Shown: positions 1-10,670, counted from the stretch's first letter. The stretch is 64,000 nt of DNA from Petrolisthes cinctipes (GCA_033782935.1 JAWQEG010001349.1:64501-128500), one strand, 5' to 3'. The notes: a model not told the origin generated them from the letters alone. A program made the numbers and translations.

Positions 1-228
1 GTCTAAAATGGGAACAGTAATACTTGTGCAGCTATGTTGAACAAATATTTTTTATGTAAAAACGTAAACATTCGTAATTTCTCGTTTACGGTAAACAAGG
101 GTCATGTGCTTTAACCAGGGTTGTCGAGTGTTTGCAAAGGTTTGAAATTGCTTCATTAATTATTAGCCGAAAATAATAATGTGGCTAATACTGAACTTTG
201 TGCTCAGAATGGGAATTATAACTAAATA

Positions 229-241
229 ACACACACACATA

Positions 242-279
<38 letters not shown>

Positions 280-436
280 ATCGAGGGAGGGAGGGAGGTA
301 GGGAGAAAGGAGAGACAGGCAGTGGGAGCGAAGGAAGTAGCAGGGGAGACAGAGGCGGAGGGAGGTAGCACGGGAGACGGAGAGGGGGAAGGGAAGGAGC
401 AGGAGACAGAGAGGGAGGGGAGGAGGGGGATGGGAA
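229..436. repeat. CA/GA microsatellite and purine-rich tract
   Basis: A short CA run passes into a pure GA run (about 246-277), then about 160 bp of GGGAGG/GGAGACAG-type purine-rich sequence. The minus strand is open through it but reads only Ser/Leu-rich low complexity. I see nothing else in 1-228 or 437-936. Confidence 0.9.
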
Positions 437-936
437 ATGGAAACCTTAATATTCATCAATAAAATCATTCTAATTTCCCAGTAAATACAGTTTGACTGAA
501 TAGATGGATAAACCACAATATTCATAGAATATTACTTCAAGGTATAATATTATTATACAGTAAATAACTATGAGAATGTGAAAGGAAAATGAGGTAGGAA
601 ATAGAGGATATCATACATCTGGACATGGGGGATGGGGTTCAGTGTTACCAGGTGAATTCTGCGTGAGGAAAATCTGAGGTGGGTAAGAATATTTGTGGTC
701 AATAGTACATTACTGGGGTTTTTTTTAGAGAGGTAAGAGGTGTGTATGTGTGTCGGAGTAAGTCAGGTAACTCTACTTAATCGGACTTTAAATTGTACGC
801 TTGTTTGGCAAGAAAACCATTTGTGTGCTAGTTTTTGTAATATTTGTATTTATAAGACTATAATGCTTGTATTATAGATCTCACCAACTCGGCCAAGTTA
901 CTGAAGATAGTCAGTGCACCGTGGAGGGAGAATTTC

Positions 937-996
937 ATGTTAATGATAACTGCAGCATTAGTGTGTGTCAACACAACCTCCTTCTTCCATATCAAG
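937..996 (+). CDS. Possible signal-peptide exon (weak)
   Basis: An ATG at 937 opens 20 codons starting MLMITAALVC, hydrophobic like a signal peptide, and runs into a GTAGGG donor-like site at 997. The next coding exon downstream in this orientation is the C-type lectin exon at 7437, so this could be its secretory first exon, with LINE copy A inside the intron. Against this, the exon ends in phase 0 while the lectin exon needs one carried base, so a direct splice would break the frame. Either another exon is missing or this is not an exon. Confidence 0.25.
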
Positions 997-1224
997 GTAG
1001 GGAGATTAATAGTAAATACAGTCTCGCCCCAACCTTACTGGAGTGAAGACGTGTTCCTGGCGCTCTGCCTGTATTGTTGTTTCTTGTTTGTTCTTGTTTG
1101 TGTGTTGTTGTTTCTGTGGTGTTCTAGGTGTTGTTTATCTGTTCTATCTCGTTTTGTTGTGGTTCTATGTGTGTATGTTCGTGTGTGTTCATGTGTGTTC
1201 AGTTGTTCGCTTCCCATCTAGGCC

Positions 1225-2392
1225 TTGCCTGGCCTGATGGAGAGCAAGGATTCGGATGTTGCTTCCTGCCTGGAGGCCGACTTGGCCATGTCGGAAGAGG
1301 ATGAGTTTCCTATCGAGGATCACTGGCCTGAGCTGCCTTCTCGCAACCCTCCACCCCTCTCCTCTGTCACTCAGCAGCTCAGGTTGCAGCCTTCCACCTA
1401 CTCAACCTCTACCAAGTGACCCGTTGATGCCTCGTCCGACTCCTCGCAGGATTCTGATGGTGTGGACTGTTTGCCTCCGGCTGCCAAGACGGCGAAGGGT
1501 GCTTCAGCTGTGCACGACGTACCGTCTCTACCTCACCCTGGTGTGTCTTCTTTGTATACCATCTCCTTGCCCTCGTCCAACCTTCCTGCTTTTGCCCCGA
1601 GAGATGACTATGTTAAGGTCTCCTTCCCTGAGAACCCATCTACGGACACAAAGCTGCGATGGTTGTCTGATGTCAACAGGGCCTTCCAGCTGCAGCGTGA
1701 ACTGTCTTCCACCGTGTGAGGTGAGGAAACTTCATAATGACCAGCCTTGGTGCTACAGGTACTGGGGAGTTGGGCATATCTCCTGGTACTGTTTTGCCAG
1801 GCCGAAGTGTGTATGGTGTGCCGCCGACCATGATTCCAAGACGTGTCCTGTCAGGGGTGAACCATCATGTCTTCCTGCCTCCACCTCTGAGCCTTCACCT
1901 CCTGAGGATACGTCTCGATTGAAGTGTCCACGATGCCTTCAGCCAGGGGTTAATGTGTTGCATGGATGTACTCGACGTCAGGTTCAGGCTCTTGTCTCTA
2001 CTATTGCTCCGCCTCCACCATCGCCACCACCACCTCCCCAGACTGCTCCTCCTTCCAGCCCTGCCTCGCCTCCGGACCTGGCCCTCTACAAGTCTGTTGC
2101 TACCCTCATGGCACGATGTACGGCCCTTGAGAACTGCTTTTCTGCCCTTGAAGCCAGGATTGATGGGCTGGTTGCCGCTCAGGCTGCCAATGACTCCAAA
2201 CTCTCCAACATGGTCGAGGCTCAGCAGGCCATCATCTCAACTGTCACTACCCTTACCGAAAAGATGGATACTGTTGCATCTCACCTTGAAAAATTTTTCA
2301 AGTCAGTCCCTTCTCCTGGTCCATCTTTTTCTCCAGGTCGCTCATCTGCCCCAACTCACCGGACTTCTACCTCCAAATACAGAGTTCGCTAG
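1225..2392 (+). pseudogene. LINE family 1 copy A ORF1 (gag-like), broken
   Basis: ORF1 starts at an ATG giving MPGLMESKDSDVASC, an acidic N-terminus shared with copies B and C. It is broken twice: a TGA where copy C has CGA (about 1416), and a 323-bp deletion at 1704/1705 relative to copy C (61758-62080 there) that shifts the frame. Downstream, the Cys/His knuckles (CX2C-type, around 1745-1860), a proline-rich linker (about 2010-2070) and a C-terminal segment ending KYRVR survive. ORF1 proteins of this kind bind the element RNA. A TG dinucleotide at both deletion edges suggests microhomology-mediated loss. Confidence 0.85.
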
Positions 2393-4277
2393 TGATTGCC
2401 GGCTGGATGTCATCTCCTGGAATGTATGTGGTATCACCGGTTATGCTAAGCTCACTCAACTCAAGGCCTATGTTTTTTGTCATCATTACAGTATTATTTT
2501 TCTCCAGGAAGCATTTCCAGGATGGCCACTCACTGCTGGGCAAGCTCCTCCCCTCTCAGGTTATGTGTCATATGTTCATCTGGTAAGGAATGGTCTCCTG
2601 ACTTACATACATAGCTCCTTGCCAAATCGCCTTCTCCATACCTCCTCTAATCCTGACATGACCTTTCAGCTATTTGAGGTTCTACCTGGGGATGGAGTAC
2701 TCCAATTACGTAATGTCTATTCTGCCCCAGCTAGACTCACTCTTGAGGCTTTTCCTTCTCCAACAGTTCGTGGTAAGGTGTATATGGGAGATTATAATGC
2801 TCATCAATCTGATTTGGGTGATGCTTCTAGCTCTATTATTCGTAATGGTGTTCGTCTCCTTTCATTCATCCGCAAGCATCACCTGACACGCTGGAACACT
2901 GGCGGTGCCACTCATTGCCGGGTAGGTACTCTGGATTACATCCTCTCGTCTGGCCTGATAGCATCTCGGATCCAGTGCTCCTCCGTGCCAGCATTATTCT
3001 CTGATCACATCGCTCTTTGGTTTCATTATTCTCTACGTGCTGGGTCAAGTACTTCAGCCACTCATTTGTGTATTGCTGTGCCCCCTAAGTATTGCCCGAC
3101 TTACATCTTATTTATGGCCCATGTATTCCCTACATTTGACATATCATCAGCTGAACAGTTGTACTCTGATCTTGTATCTGCTACTCATGACTTTTATAGG
3201 CTATACGTCTCCCGGCCACACCTCCAGCATTGCCATACTGCCCACTCCTAGACGTTGGATGCACATATACAGGAGGCAAAGGAGGAGGCTGAACGTGATG
3301 GTCTATTGTTTCAAGCCAACCCAACTCCTGACCTCCTCCATTGTTACCAGATGTCTAGGGACGCTTTAGTTGCCCTGCAGGAATGTGCTCACACTGAGTC
3401 TTGGCAGCGGTTCACGGACAGCATCAACCAGCAAACAAATATCGCTTCTATGTGGCACCTCATCCGTCGGGTTGTTAAAAAGACACCGGCTACTGCTCGT
3501 CATCACACTCCCGCCGACTATGCCCAACAACTTGTCGATGTCTGGTCAGAACAATCTACCCCAGCCAGTCTACACATCCACATACAAGATGTACTCACTT
3601 CCAGTGCTGCTGTCCATCAGCTACGTCTAATGTCTGTTCTGTTGCAAGATGATGATGATGATGCAGAGGAGATAACTGAGGAGGAGTTGCAGCGTGCTCT
3701 CTCTCGGGGTAGAGCTTCTTCCCCTGGTGATGATGGTGTTACTTATGCTGTGCTGTGCCTACTTCAACAAGTTCCTGGGAATCCTCTACTTCGACTGTAC
3801 AATCTTTGTCTTCGTGACGGTTGTGTACCAGGAGCCTGGACCAGCAGCACAATAATACCCATCCCTAAGCCCGACACTGCGAAGTTCAGGCCTATTTCCC
3901 TTCTTTCCAGTTTTTGCAAGGTTATTGAGAGAATCTTACTCAATCGTATCATGTACAGACTACAGGATCGCCTTTCTCCATGGCTGTTTGGTTTCCTTCC
4001 CCAGCAGAGCACACACCACTGCCTAGGCGACTAGTCGCCTTTACAGGGACAATTTGGTGGCCTTCATTGACCTTCGAAGTGCCTTTGATGTTGCTAATAG
4101 AGACGTCATTTTGGATCAACTGGTTGACTTTGGGATAAAGGGTAATCTACTATGGTGGAATCGGGGCTACCTCAGTAACAGGACCTCCCATGTGCTTTTC
4201 AGTGGTGTGCTCAGTCCTTCACACAGTTTTCATCTTGGTACGCTTCAAGGGGGTGTTCTCAGCCCATTGTTATTTAA

Positions 4278-4910
4278 CCCCTCCGGGACGGGCCAAGAAT
4301 GGAAATACGTTCTGTGGTTCTGGGCGCAATACTAACTTTTACCCTGCCTGTCCGGGTATTTCCCGGAAAATCACTCTACTTCTCTTACTCCCTACGTCTA
4401 AACTACAATACTGAACAACTTAAATTTGATTGTGTACTCACCATCAACTCCTCCTCTTTCCATTAAAACCAACCCCAGCTCTCTAGGACACTCCATTGCC
4501 GAGAAATCAATTGAGGAATGGAGGTCACTTTTCCCGTGAGAGCGAGGCTGCGTTCGCTTTGTGAGCGTGGCTGTGACTCAATCTAGCTGGTTGCACCCGC
4601 GGAGTGGAGGTTACAAGAGAGGGTGCGCCCGGCAGCGCGGTAGGATACACCGAATCGAACGAGCCCGTATTTTCTTCACTACGCCCAGCCATTGTCACGG
4701 TCAAGCACACACTGATTGAATGTGGGGATGAAAAGGTCTGGTGGTGAAGTATATCCAGATCAAAAAAAATCCCGACAAATTTGGCGTTTTTCCCCATAAA
4801 TTACCAAAAGCGGGATTTCCCGCTGCCCGGACTCTGTCGACAGAGCGGGATTTCCTGCTGCCCGGCCTCTGTCGACCGAGCGGGAAATCCCGCTGCCCGG
4901 ACTCTGGGGG
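4278..4910. mobile_element. piggyBac-like non-autonomous DNA transposon (TTAA target)
   Basis: A 633-bp insertion in the RT of LINE copy A is flanked on both sides by TTAA (4274-4277, 4911-4914). Copy B has the uninterrupted site with a single TTAA (30427-30430), which proves precise insertion with TTAA duplication. The ends start CCCCTCCGGG and, read inward from the right, CCCCCAGAGTCCGGG, giving short imperfect inverted repeats. TTAA duplication with CCC-rich ends is the piggyBac hallmark. No transposase is encoded. Confidence 0.9.
4809..4910. repeat. Three 35-bp direct repeats with internal palindrome, at the transposon right end
   Basis: Units start at 4809, 4844 and 4879 (period 35; the last is cut at the transposon end). 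Each contains a near-perfect palindrome (GCGGGATTTCCCGC and variants) followed by CTGCCCGG; the first two also carry GTCGAC. Subterminal repeats in DNA transposons often bind transposase, so that role is possible here but not shown. Confidence 0.85.
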
Positions 4911-6870
4911 TTAATATTCTGATGCATCGGCTGCTCACTTCTCTCCCTGATATTCCTTGAACTACAATTATGTGCTATGCTGATGATAACTGTGTTCATT
5001 CTACCTCACCAAGGGATCTCCAACAATTTCTTGACTCCTTCTATGTGGCCTCCTCTCACTGTGGCATTATTGTCTCACCAGATAAGAGCAGAATATTTAC
5101 CTACCGCCTTCCTCAAGCTCAGCCAGTGTTCACCATTGGAGGGACTGTCATTCCCATGTGTTACCAGTACCGCTACCTGGGCGCGCCAGTCAATATTTGG
5201 CTGATATTCCCTGCCATACCTCAAGACCATCCCATTATCCAGAACTTATTGGGTCATCTCCAGTGCCATCTTACACCATTTCAATGGCTCTCTAACAACT
5301 CCTCGGGCATCTCCATCCCAGTAGCCAGAACCATCTATATTGCTTTTATCCATTCAGTTGTTGATTACCTCTCCCCTGCTCTGATTCAACTTCCCAAAGC
5401 TACTCTTGAAACTTTAGAAAATTTTCAGAATAGAGCAATGAGAATAATTCTCGGGTGTCCAATGTCGACCAGGATATTGAACATGCAGTGTGAGTTGCGT
5501 CTTCCCCCATTAGTCAAGAGAATTTATTGTAATGTTACTTGCTTCACTGCCAAGTGCCTCCATTTCCCACATCTTTAACCCCATTACTCTCAGTTAGTCA
5601 GGACTTCTCTTAACCCAAACTCCCCTGTCGCTCCCATACTGCCTGCTGGACGTACTCTCATAAGGTCTGTTTCCTTTATGCTCCGTAGTCTTAATATAGA
5701 TATAATGGTTGCAGATGTCCCCCAAGGGCCCTCTCCATGGATGCTACCAACACCTGATGTGAGCTTCACACCTACTTACAAGTCGGAACTGCCTTCTCTA
5801 CAGCGGCAGTTGGTTCTGGAACACATAGAAACAGTGACGTCCTCCATCACAGATCCATCCTGCCTCTACACTGATGGCTAATTGCAGGTGGATGGTACAG
5901 CAGGTTGTGCCGTTTTTCTCACCTGACATGGAGTCACCTCCAGGGGGCTGTGTTGGCTGTCGTCTCTGTAACCACTCTAGCTCAACATTGTGTGAACTGT
6001 ATGCCATCCTGGATGATGTTAGTCTTGTTTGTCAACATGGAATGAATGCTGCCATTTTTTGTGACTCCAAACCTGTCCTTCATTCCCTCTCCAGTGTTCA
6101 GCCCACACACTGTACTGTTATTCAGCAGATTTTATCGTGTTTTGCCTTATTGCGTCATCGTAACTTGACTGTCAAATTGTTATGGGTGCCATCCCATGTA
6201 GGTTTACGTCACAATGGTACAGTTGACAGACTCGCAAAGGAAGCATGCCATCTGCCTCCTCGTGGTGTTGGACGTCCTCTCTCCCTGACCTGTTACCTCT
6301 CTAGAGTCCGCTCCGCTCCTCTCCTCCCTGTACGGCGATGCAGGGATGCAAAGAGTCTGTCTGCTGTCACAAATATTCCTACTGTCGTCGAGGCCTCATG
6401 GTTCGGAGGCACAATATAGTCTCTGCTCATTTGAGGGTTGGCTACCGGCCACCGTGGCAGGTTGCTGGAATGCAGGTTGAGCCTCCCTTCACTGAGTGTC
6501 ACTTGTGTCGAGCGCCTCGTGCTAACACTATAGAGCACTATTGCCTGGCCTGCTCCACTATCCGACACTTGCTGCCCCGGGGCCTGCCACTTGATGTGGT
6601 ATGTCGACACCTACTGAACCATCAGGTTCTGGAGGAACTTCTGGTACGCAACCCTCGTTTTGGTGGATTTAAGTATGTCATAATGTAAATATTTGTCTGT
6701 ATGCTTGTGCTTCATTCTGTTATGTTTTCGTGATGTGTGAGTGTATGTGTGTGTGTGTGTGTATGTGTGGTTGCAGTTATTGGATTCTCATGAGTCCCGC
6801 CTACCCTTGTGTATTATTGTCTGCCTGTTGACTGACGCTACGGTGCAATGAATTTAAAAAAAAAAAAAAA

Positions 6871-7436
6871 CACACAGAGATGTGTCCATGCACCCACACT
6901 TTTCATTGCCTGTATGGTCTTAGTGCTTGGTGAAACTGTGGCCCATAGCTGATGTAGAACACCAACCACAGATTTCAGAGAGTCATACCTTGATTTTTCT
7001 GATGTTGTAATCCATGTTTCAACATATTTGAAACTAATATTGTGACGATATATTGTAAGTGGATGAGAACAATAAGATCTTGTATATTTTCACATATGTT
7101 GCCAGTGCACTCTAGAGCAGTGGTGGCTCTGATTGAGTTGTCACTCAACAGCTTCTCTTGGCCCGTGTTTCTCTTTCACAACATTCTGGTCCCGTTATCG
7201 CCTTTTTCAATACTTTTACATTTCAGTCAAATCATCATTCTCTTTGAATTACCTCCCCGAAAGCACATGTTGTTTTTCTTTCTCGTGAGTCATTTTATCT
7301 ATTATACATTTTCGTATATATATTGTATATCAAAGCAATTTATCACATTTGTCTCCAATGAATAATAAACATTTTACAACTGAAGTTCCATTGTGGTTGG
7401 TTTGGCCAATAATTTAGTTTGATAACACCTTTACAG
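6871..7436. other. Spacer with no recognised feature
   Basis: Unique-looking AT-rich sequence between the LINE poly-A tail and the first lectin exon; presumably intron if the lectin gene starts upstream. I see no coding frame with a recognisable motif. Confidence 0.4.
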
Positions 7437-7634
7437 GTTCTACAGCCCCCAATGTTGATTTCTCCGATCTGCTGGCTAAGGATTGCGTGCACCTAGACAG
7501 AAGCCATAAGACGTGGGAAGAAGCAAGGGCCAACTGTATATCTCTAGGCGGTGACCTGTTTGTTGCAGGTGATTATGAGGGTGCGAGGGAATACCTCAAG
7601 AAAGAAGATGAATCTGACGAAGGTCTTCGTTACT
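7437..7634 (+). CDS. C-type lectin domain exon (N-terminal half)
   Basis: An acceptor TTTACAG precedes 7437 and a consensus donor GTAAGT follows 7634. The frame (two bases completing a codon, then TCT ACA GCC) encodes DLLAKDCVHLDRSHKTWEEA and continues through RANC to the ISLGGDL segment. This is the conserved first half of a C-type lectin-like domain: Cys, then Trp-x2-Ala-x3-Cys, then Gly-Gly-x-Leu. The exon ends in phase 1 and splices in frame to 7823. Such proteins are usually secreted carbohydrate or pathogen receptors in arthropods. No signal peptide is joined to it with certainty. Confidence 0.85.
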
Positions 7635-7822
7635 GTAAGTATTATAAAGAGTGAAGATTGTCCAATGTTTATCCCATTGTAAATAACGGAATTACAACAT
7701 GGGATTTATGTGTAATATATCGCTGATAAACACTAAGAGATACACTGGTGTTAGGGAGTGGATATACTTGTTGCATCAAGGTGTCTCTCTGTGATGTCTA
7801 CATAGCATCTATCCATTTACAG

Positions 7823-8013
7823 GGCCGTGGGTGGGAGTCAAAGGAAGGTTATGGCTGGATGGTCAACAAGTTACTGATGACGAATGGGATGATGATAGTC
7901 CTGGCTCAAACAATGATTCCTGCTCTTTTCTACATGGGAGAGGTTTGGAGGATTTATCAGCATGCAGCAGTTCATACTCTTCTCTCTGTGTGCGGGGATC
8001 ATATTATTGGTAG
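7823..8013 (+). CDS. C-type lectin domain exon (C-terminal half)
   Basis: The exon follows acceptor TTTACAG and joins exon 7437-7634 in phase 1 across a 188-bp intron. It encodes WPWVGVKGRLWLDGQQVTDD and then an EW, a CSF, an SAC and an LCVR motif: the WxG...WxDG...W core and the later cysteines of the fold. It lacks the common QPD/EPN carbohydrate-specificity triplet; PGSNND sits near that place. A TAG at 8011-8013 gives a C-terminus GSYYW, but GTAGGT at 8010 could also be a donor to a further exon. A weak acceptor near 9530 is the only candidate, and it would add just a few residues before a stop. Confidence 0.82.
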
Positions 8014-8239
8014 GTTATCCACACTGATACATTAAACTTTATTCTTTCAACTCTTAGTACTTATAGCTTCACAAGCCATCGAGTTTTGTAACCTGATACA
8101 GTTTACTCTCTTTTGGTGGTGTACAGAATAAATTATGCATAACATTAGTGTGTCGTGAAGATTGTTTATATTATTCATATAGTGAAATTCAGTAGTGTCA
8201 TGTTAATACGGTTTGCGTTGTGTTATGCTAATACGATGT

Positions 8240-9265
8240 GTTTAGGGTTGATGGCGGAGTGTGTTGTAATAATGGTGTGTGTTGTAATGGTGGTGTGTGT
8301 TGTAATGGTGATGTGTGTTGTAAAGGTGGTATGTGTGTAATGGTGGTGTGTGTTATAATGGTGTGTGGTGTAATACTGGTGTGTGTTGCTATGGTGGTGA
8401 GTGGTGTAATGGTGGTGTGTGCTGTAATGGTGGTGTATGTTGTAATTGTGGTGTATGTTGTAATGGTGGTGCGTGTTTTATTAGTGGTGTGATTGGAATA
8501 TTGGTGTGTATTGTAGTGGTGGTGTGTGTTGTAAAGTTGTGTGTTGTAATAATGGTGAGTGTTGTAATGGTTGTGTGGGTTGTAATGGTGGTGTATGATG
8601 TAATGGTGGTATGTTGTATTGATGGCGTGTTATACTAGTGATGATGTGGTATATGTTGAAATAGTGGTGTAATTGTAGTCTGTTGTAATGGTGGTGTATG
8701 TTGTTTTGGTTATGGTATGTTGTAATGGTGTAGTAATGGTGGTGTGTGTTGTAATGGGGGTGTGTGTAGTAATGGTGGTGTGTGTTGTAATGGTGTAGTA
8801 ATGGTGGTTTGTGTTGTAATGGTGGTGTATGTTGTAAAGGTTATGATGTGTTGCAATGGTGCACTAATGGTGGTGTGTGTTGTAATGGTTATGGTATGTT
8901 GTAATGGTGTAGTAATGGTGGTGTTGGTTGTAATGGTGGTGTGTGTAGTAATGGTGGTGTGTGTTGTAATGGTGTAATAATGGTGGTGTGTGTTGTAATG
9001 GTGTAATAATGGTGGTGTGTGTTGTAATGGTGGTGTCTTTTGTAATGGTTATAGTATGTTGTAATGGTGTAGTAATGGTGGTGTGTGTTGTAATGGTGGT
9101 GTATGTTGTAAAGGTTATTATGTGTTGCAATGGTGTACTAATGGTGGTGTGAGTTGTAATGGTGGTGTATGATGCAATGATGTAGTAATGGTGGTGTGTG
9201 TTGTATTGGTGGTGTGTGTTGTAATGGTTGTTTATTGGTGGTATGTGTTGTAATGGTGTGTTGTG
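8240..9265. repeat. GT-rich minisatellite, about 18-bp unit
   Basis: About 1 kb of degenerate tandem units near TGTTGTAATGGTGGTGTG, with higher-order blocks containing GGTGTAGTAATGG. Long frames exist on both strands but encode only Val/Met/Cys or Thr/His repeats, so I do not call them genes. Confidence 0.95.
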
Positions 9266-9276
9266 ATTTTAATTAA

Positions 9277-9439
9277 GGGGAGATTCTTTTGTTGATGAAT
9301 TGGAAGGCTACTGGCAGATTCCCCCAAACTATACCACAAAGCAGATCCCCAATAATTAGTATAACACTGAGGGTTATGATTTTTGTTATAGTCTGAAGAA
9401 ATCAGTATCCCTCCATATTACCAACAAGAGAATCTCCTC
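9277..9439. mobile_element. TTAA-flanked MITE, copy 1
   Basis: 163 bp flanked by TTAA at 9273-9276 and 9440-9443. The inverted ends are GGGGAGATTCTTTTGTTG and GAGGAGATTCTCTTGTTG, read inward. It has no coding capacity. It is related in its ends to 9548-9700 and 10449-10601. Confidence 0.85.
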
Positions 9440-9547
9440 TTAAAATGAATTTAATATATTTTTAATACGAGAATGAACTAAGATATTGTAACTATAATGG
9501 TAATGATATATATATATTTTTTTCAGAGGATCATCGCCATGCATTAA

Positions 9548-9700
9548 GGGAGAAATCCAATGTTGGTAAATTTACAGCAACTTATTCCTTCATCAAACTA
9601 TTCCTGGAAACAGGCTATCTTAGTTAGTTTAGTTGATTTGGTCTGTTTCTACGCCTAGTTTGGAGGAAACGGTAGCTTCCAATGTAAGTATACCATCCCC
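9548..9700 (-). mobile_element. TTAA-flanked MITE, copy 2 (inverted)
   Basis: 153 bp between TTAA at 9544-9547 and 9701-9704. Read on the minus strand it aligns over its length with the 153-bp copy at 10449-10601: shared GGAATA...GTTGCT...TTTACCAACA near one end and GTATACTT...ACATTGGA near the other. Confidence 0.8.
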
Positions 9701-9719
9701 TTAATTTAGTAGTACTGTA

Positions 9720-9889
9720 CACTCGCAATCCAAAATTTGTGTCTAGGTCTTGTTGAAGTTTCGAATCATTTGGCTTAGTAGTGAACCAATTACAACGCTT
9801 ATCCTATTTCATATTTGCTTGTTGAGCTCGCTTAATACTCGATCAGGCTATTTGAAGCAAGCCTGGATACATATTTTGGATTGCGAGTG
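9720..9889. mobile_element. TA-flanked MITE (Tc1/mariner-like)
   Basis: 170 bp with inverted ends CACTCGCAATCCAAAAT on both sides, flanked by TA (9718-9719 and 9890-9891). There is no ORF. An internal stretch (about 9754-9813) resembles 10383-10445, suggesting a shared parent element. Confidence 0.85.
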
Positions 9890-10229
9890 TACACTGTATC
9901 AATCTGAATGTAAGAGTAGGGAAACTTAATTTTGTTTATTACATTTTATAGTTCTGGGTGTTTGTAACAAAATGTGATGAGTGAATAGATAGATTTTACT
10001 ACACTATAAATTTGCCATAAAATGATAATATTAGAAATAATTATAATAATTCAATAAAAATAGGAGTAATGATTAAATATATACCCCTAGTTAGATCTCT
10101 ACTGTTCATTACCTTACTATGTATTAGGTTATACCGTACTATAATAATAACTTTTTACATTTTGATTCTGTTCATAATTTTCTCCTTAGTATTTTTTTAA
10201 ATATTATAATTATTATTATTATTATTATT

Positions 10230-10308
10230 ATAGCTAACGAACAGAGGAAAGCTGTCAAACGCCTACATGAGTCACCACAATGTGGTTGATTATTATTGTC
10301 CACGACTG
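10230..10308 (+). mobile_element. 3' end of Tc1-like MITE related to 38456-38690
   Basis: The segment from TAGCTAACGAACAGAGGAAA to CCACGACTG|TA matches the right part of the complete MITE at 38456-38690 (same GCTGTCAAA core and TIR). The left end is not clearly preserved; a degenerate match lies near 10134. Confidence 0.65.
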
Positions 10309-10448
10309 TACAGTGTTGAAAGTGGATAAAAAATTTGCTCATGGTCGATCTAGACAGTCACAAGCAATACTAAGTATCCAGGTGTTGTTGAAGTGTTTCG
10401 TATCATATGACATACCAGCCAATAAACCAGATACAACGCTTATTTTAA

Positions 10449-10601
10449 GGGGAGAGTATACTTTTGGTACATTGGAGTGTTGTGATTCCTCCAAAATATG
10501 CCAGCAAACAGAACCAGATTAGTAAAAGTACTGGTGGACTGTTTCTTGGAATAGTTAGGAGGAATTAGTTGCTCCAGATTTACCAACACTGTACTATTCC
10601 C
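10449..10601 (+). mobile_element. TTAA-flanked MITE, copy 3
   Basis: 153 bp between TTAA at 10445-10448 and 10602-10605. Inverted ends are GGGGAGAGTA and GGGAATAGTA, each followed by TTGGTA. Same family as 9548-9700. Confidence 0.82.
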
Positions 10602-10670
10602 TTAATTGTCTCATACTTGTTGAATGGAGCTCGTATTTGGAGTCGAGTTGTGTTGTGTTTTGATGGACAA

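Larger units (their letters stand above)
2382..6688 (+). pseudogene. LINE family 1 copy A ORF2 (EN-RT-RNase H), broken
   Basis: The endonuclease begins with DVISWNVCGI just past the ORF1 stop and retains the LQEAF glutamate, a GDYNAH motif (sister copy GDFNAR) and SDHIAL. The RT has PISLLSSFCKVIERIL, then FIDLRSAFD, LQGGVLSPLLFN and, after the inserted transposon, CYADD. RNase H motifs follow: YTDG, CELYAI, IFCDS and WVPSHVGLRHNG. The C-terminus has a CX2CX7HX4C knuckle (about 6508-6550). Breaks include a stop near 3249, a stop and frameshift at 4029-4041 shared with copy B, the 633-bp insertion, and stops at 5577 and 5878. Untranslated sequence follows to the poly-A. Confidence 0.88.
1019..6870 (+). 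mobile_element. Non-LTR retrotransposon, LINE family 1 copy A (I/R1-like, with RNase H)
   Basis: Near full-length LINE starting CAGTCTCGCCCC and ending in a poly-A run (6855-6870). It carries a 5' UTR (1019-1224), a gag-like ORF1, an ORF2 with APE endonuclease, reverse transcriptase and RNase H, and a GT-rich 3' UTR. Copies B (28428-34080, minus) and C (61101-64000) share its sequence. RNase H in ORF2 plus the C-terminal Cys/His knuckle fits the I/R1/LOA group; the clade is inferred, not tested by phylogeny. Copy A is dead: ORF1 has a 323-bp deletion and a stop, ORF2 has several stops and frameshifts, and a 633-bp DNA transposon sits in the RT. I found no convincing target-site duplication. 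Confidence 0.93.

Noticed and set aside
163..525. 120-codon minus-strand frame
   Set aside because: Lies on the GA/GGGAGG low-complexity tract; Ser/Leu/Pro repeat only.
4525..4797. 90-codon minus frame inside the piggyBac-like element as a transposase piece
   Set aside because: No DDD transposase motif or Cys-rich domain; the element is too short to be coding.
1000..6890. Target-site duplication for LINE copy A
   Set aside because: GGAGAT upstream and AGAGAT downstream are too weak and not adjacent to the ends.
8238..9130. Val/Met/Cys-rich and Thr/His-rich frames; also a possible CRISPR-like array
   Set aside because: Degenerate 18-bp minisatellite with no constant-length unique spacers, in a eukaryotic context.
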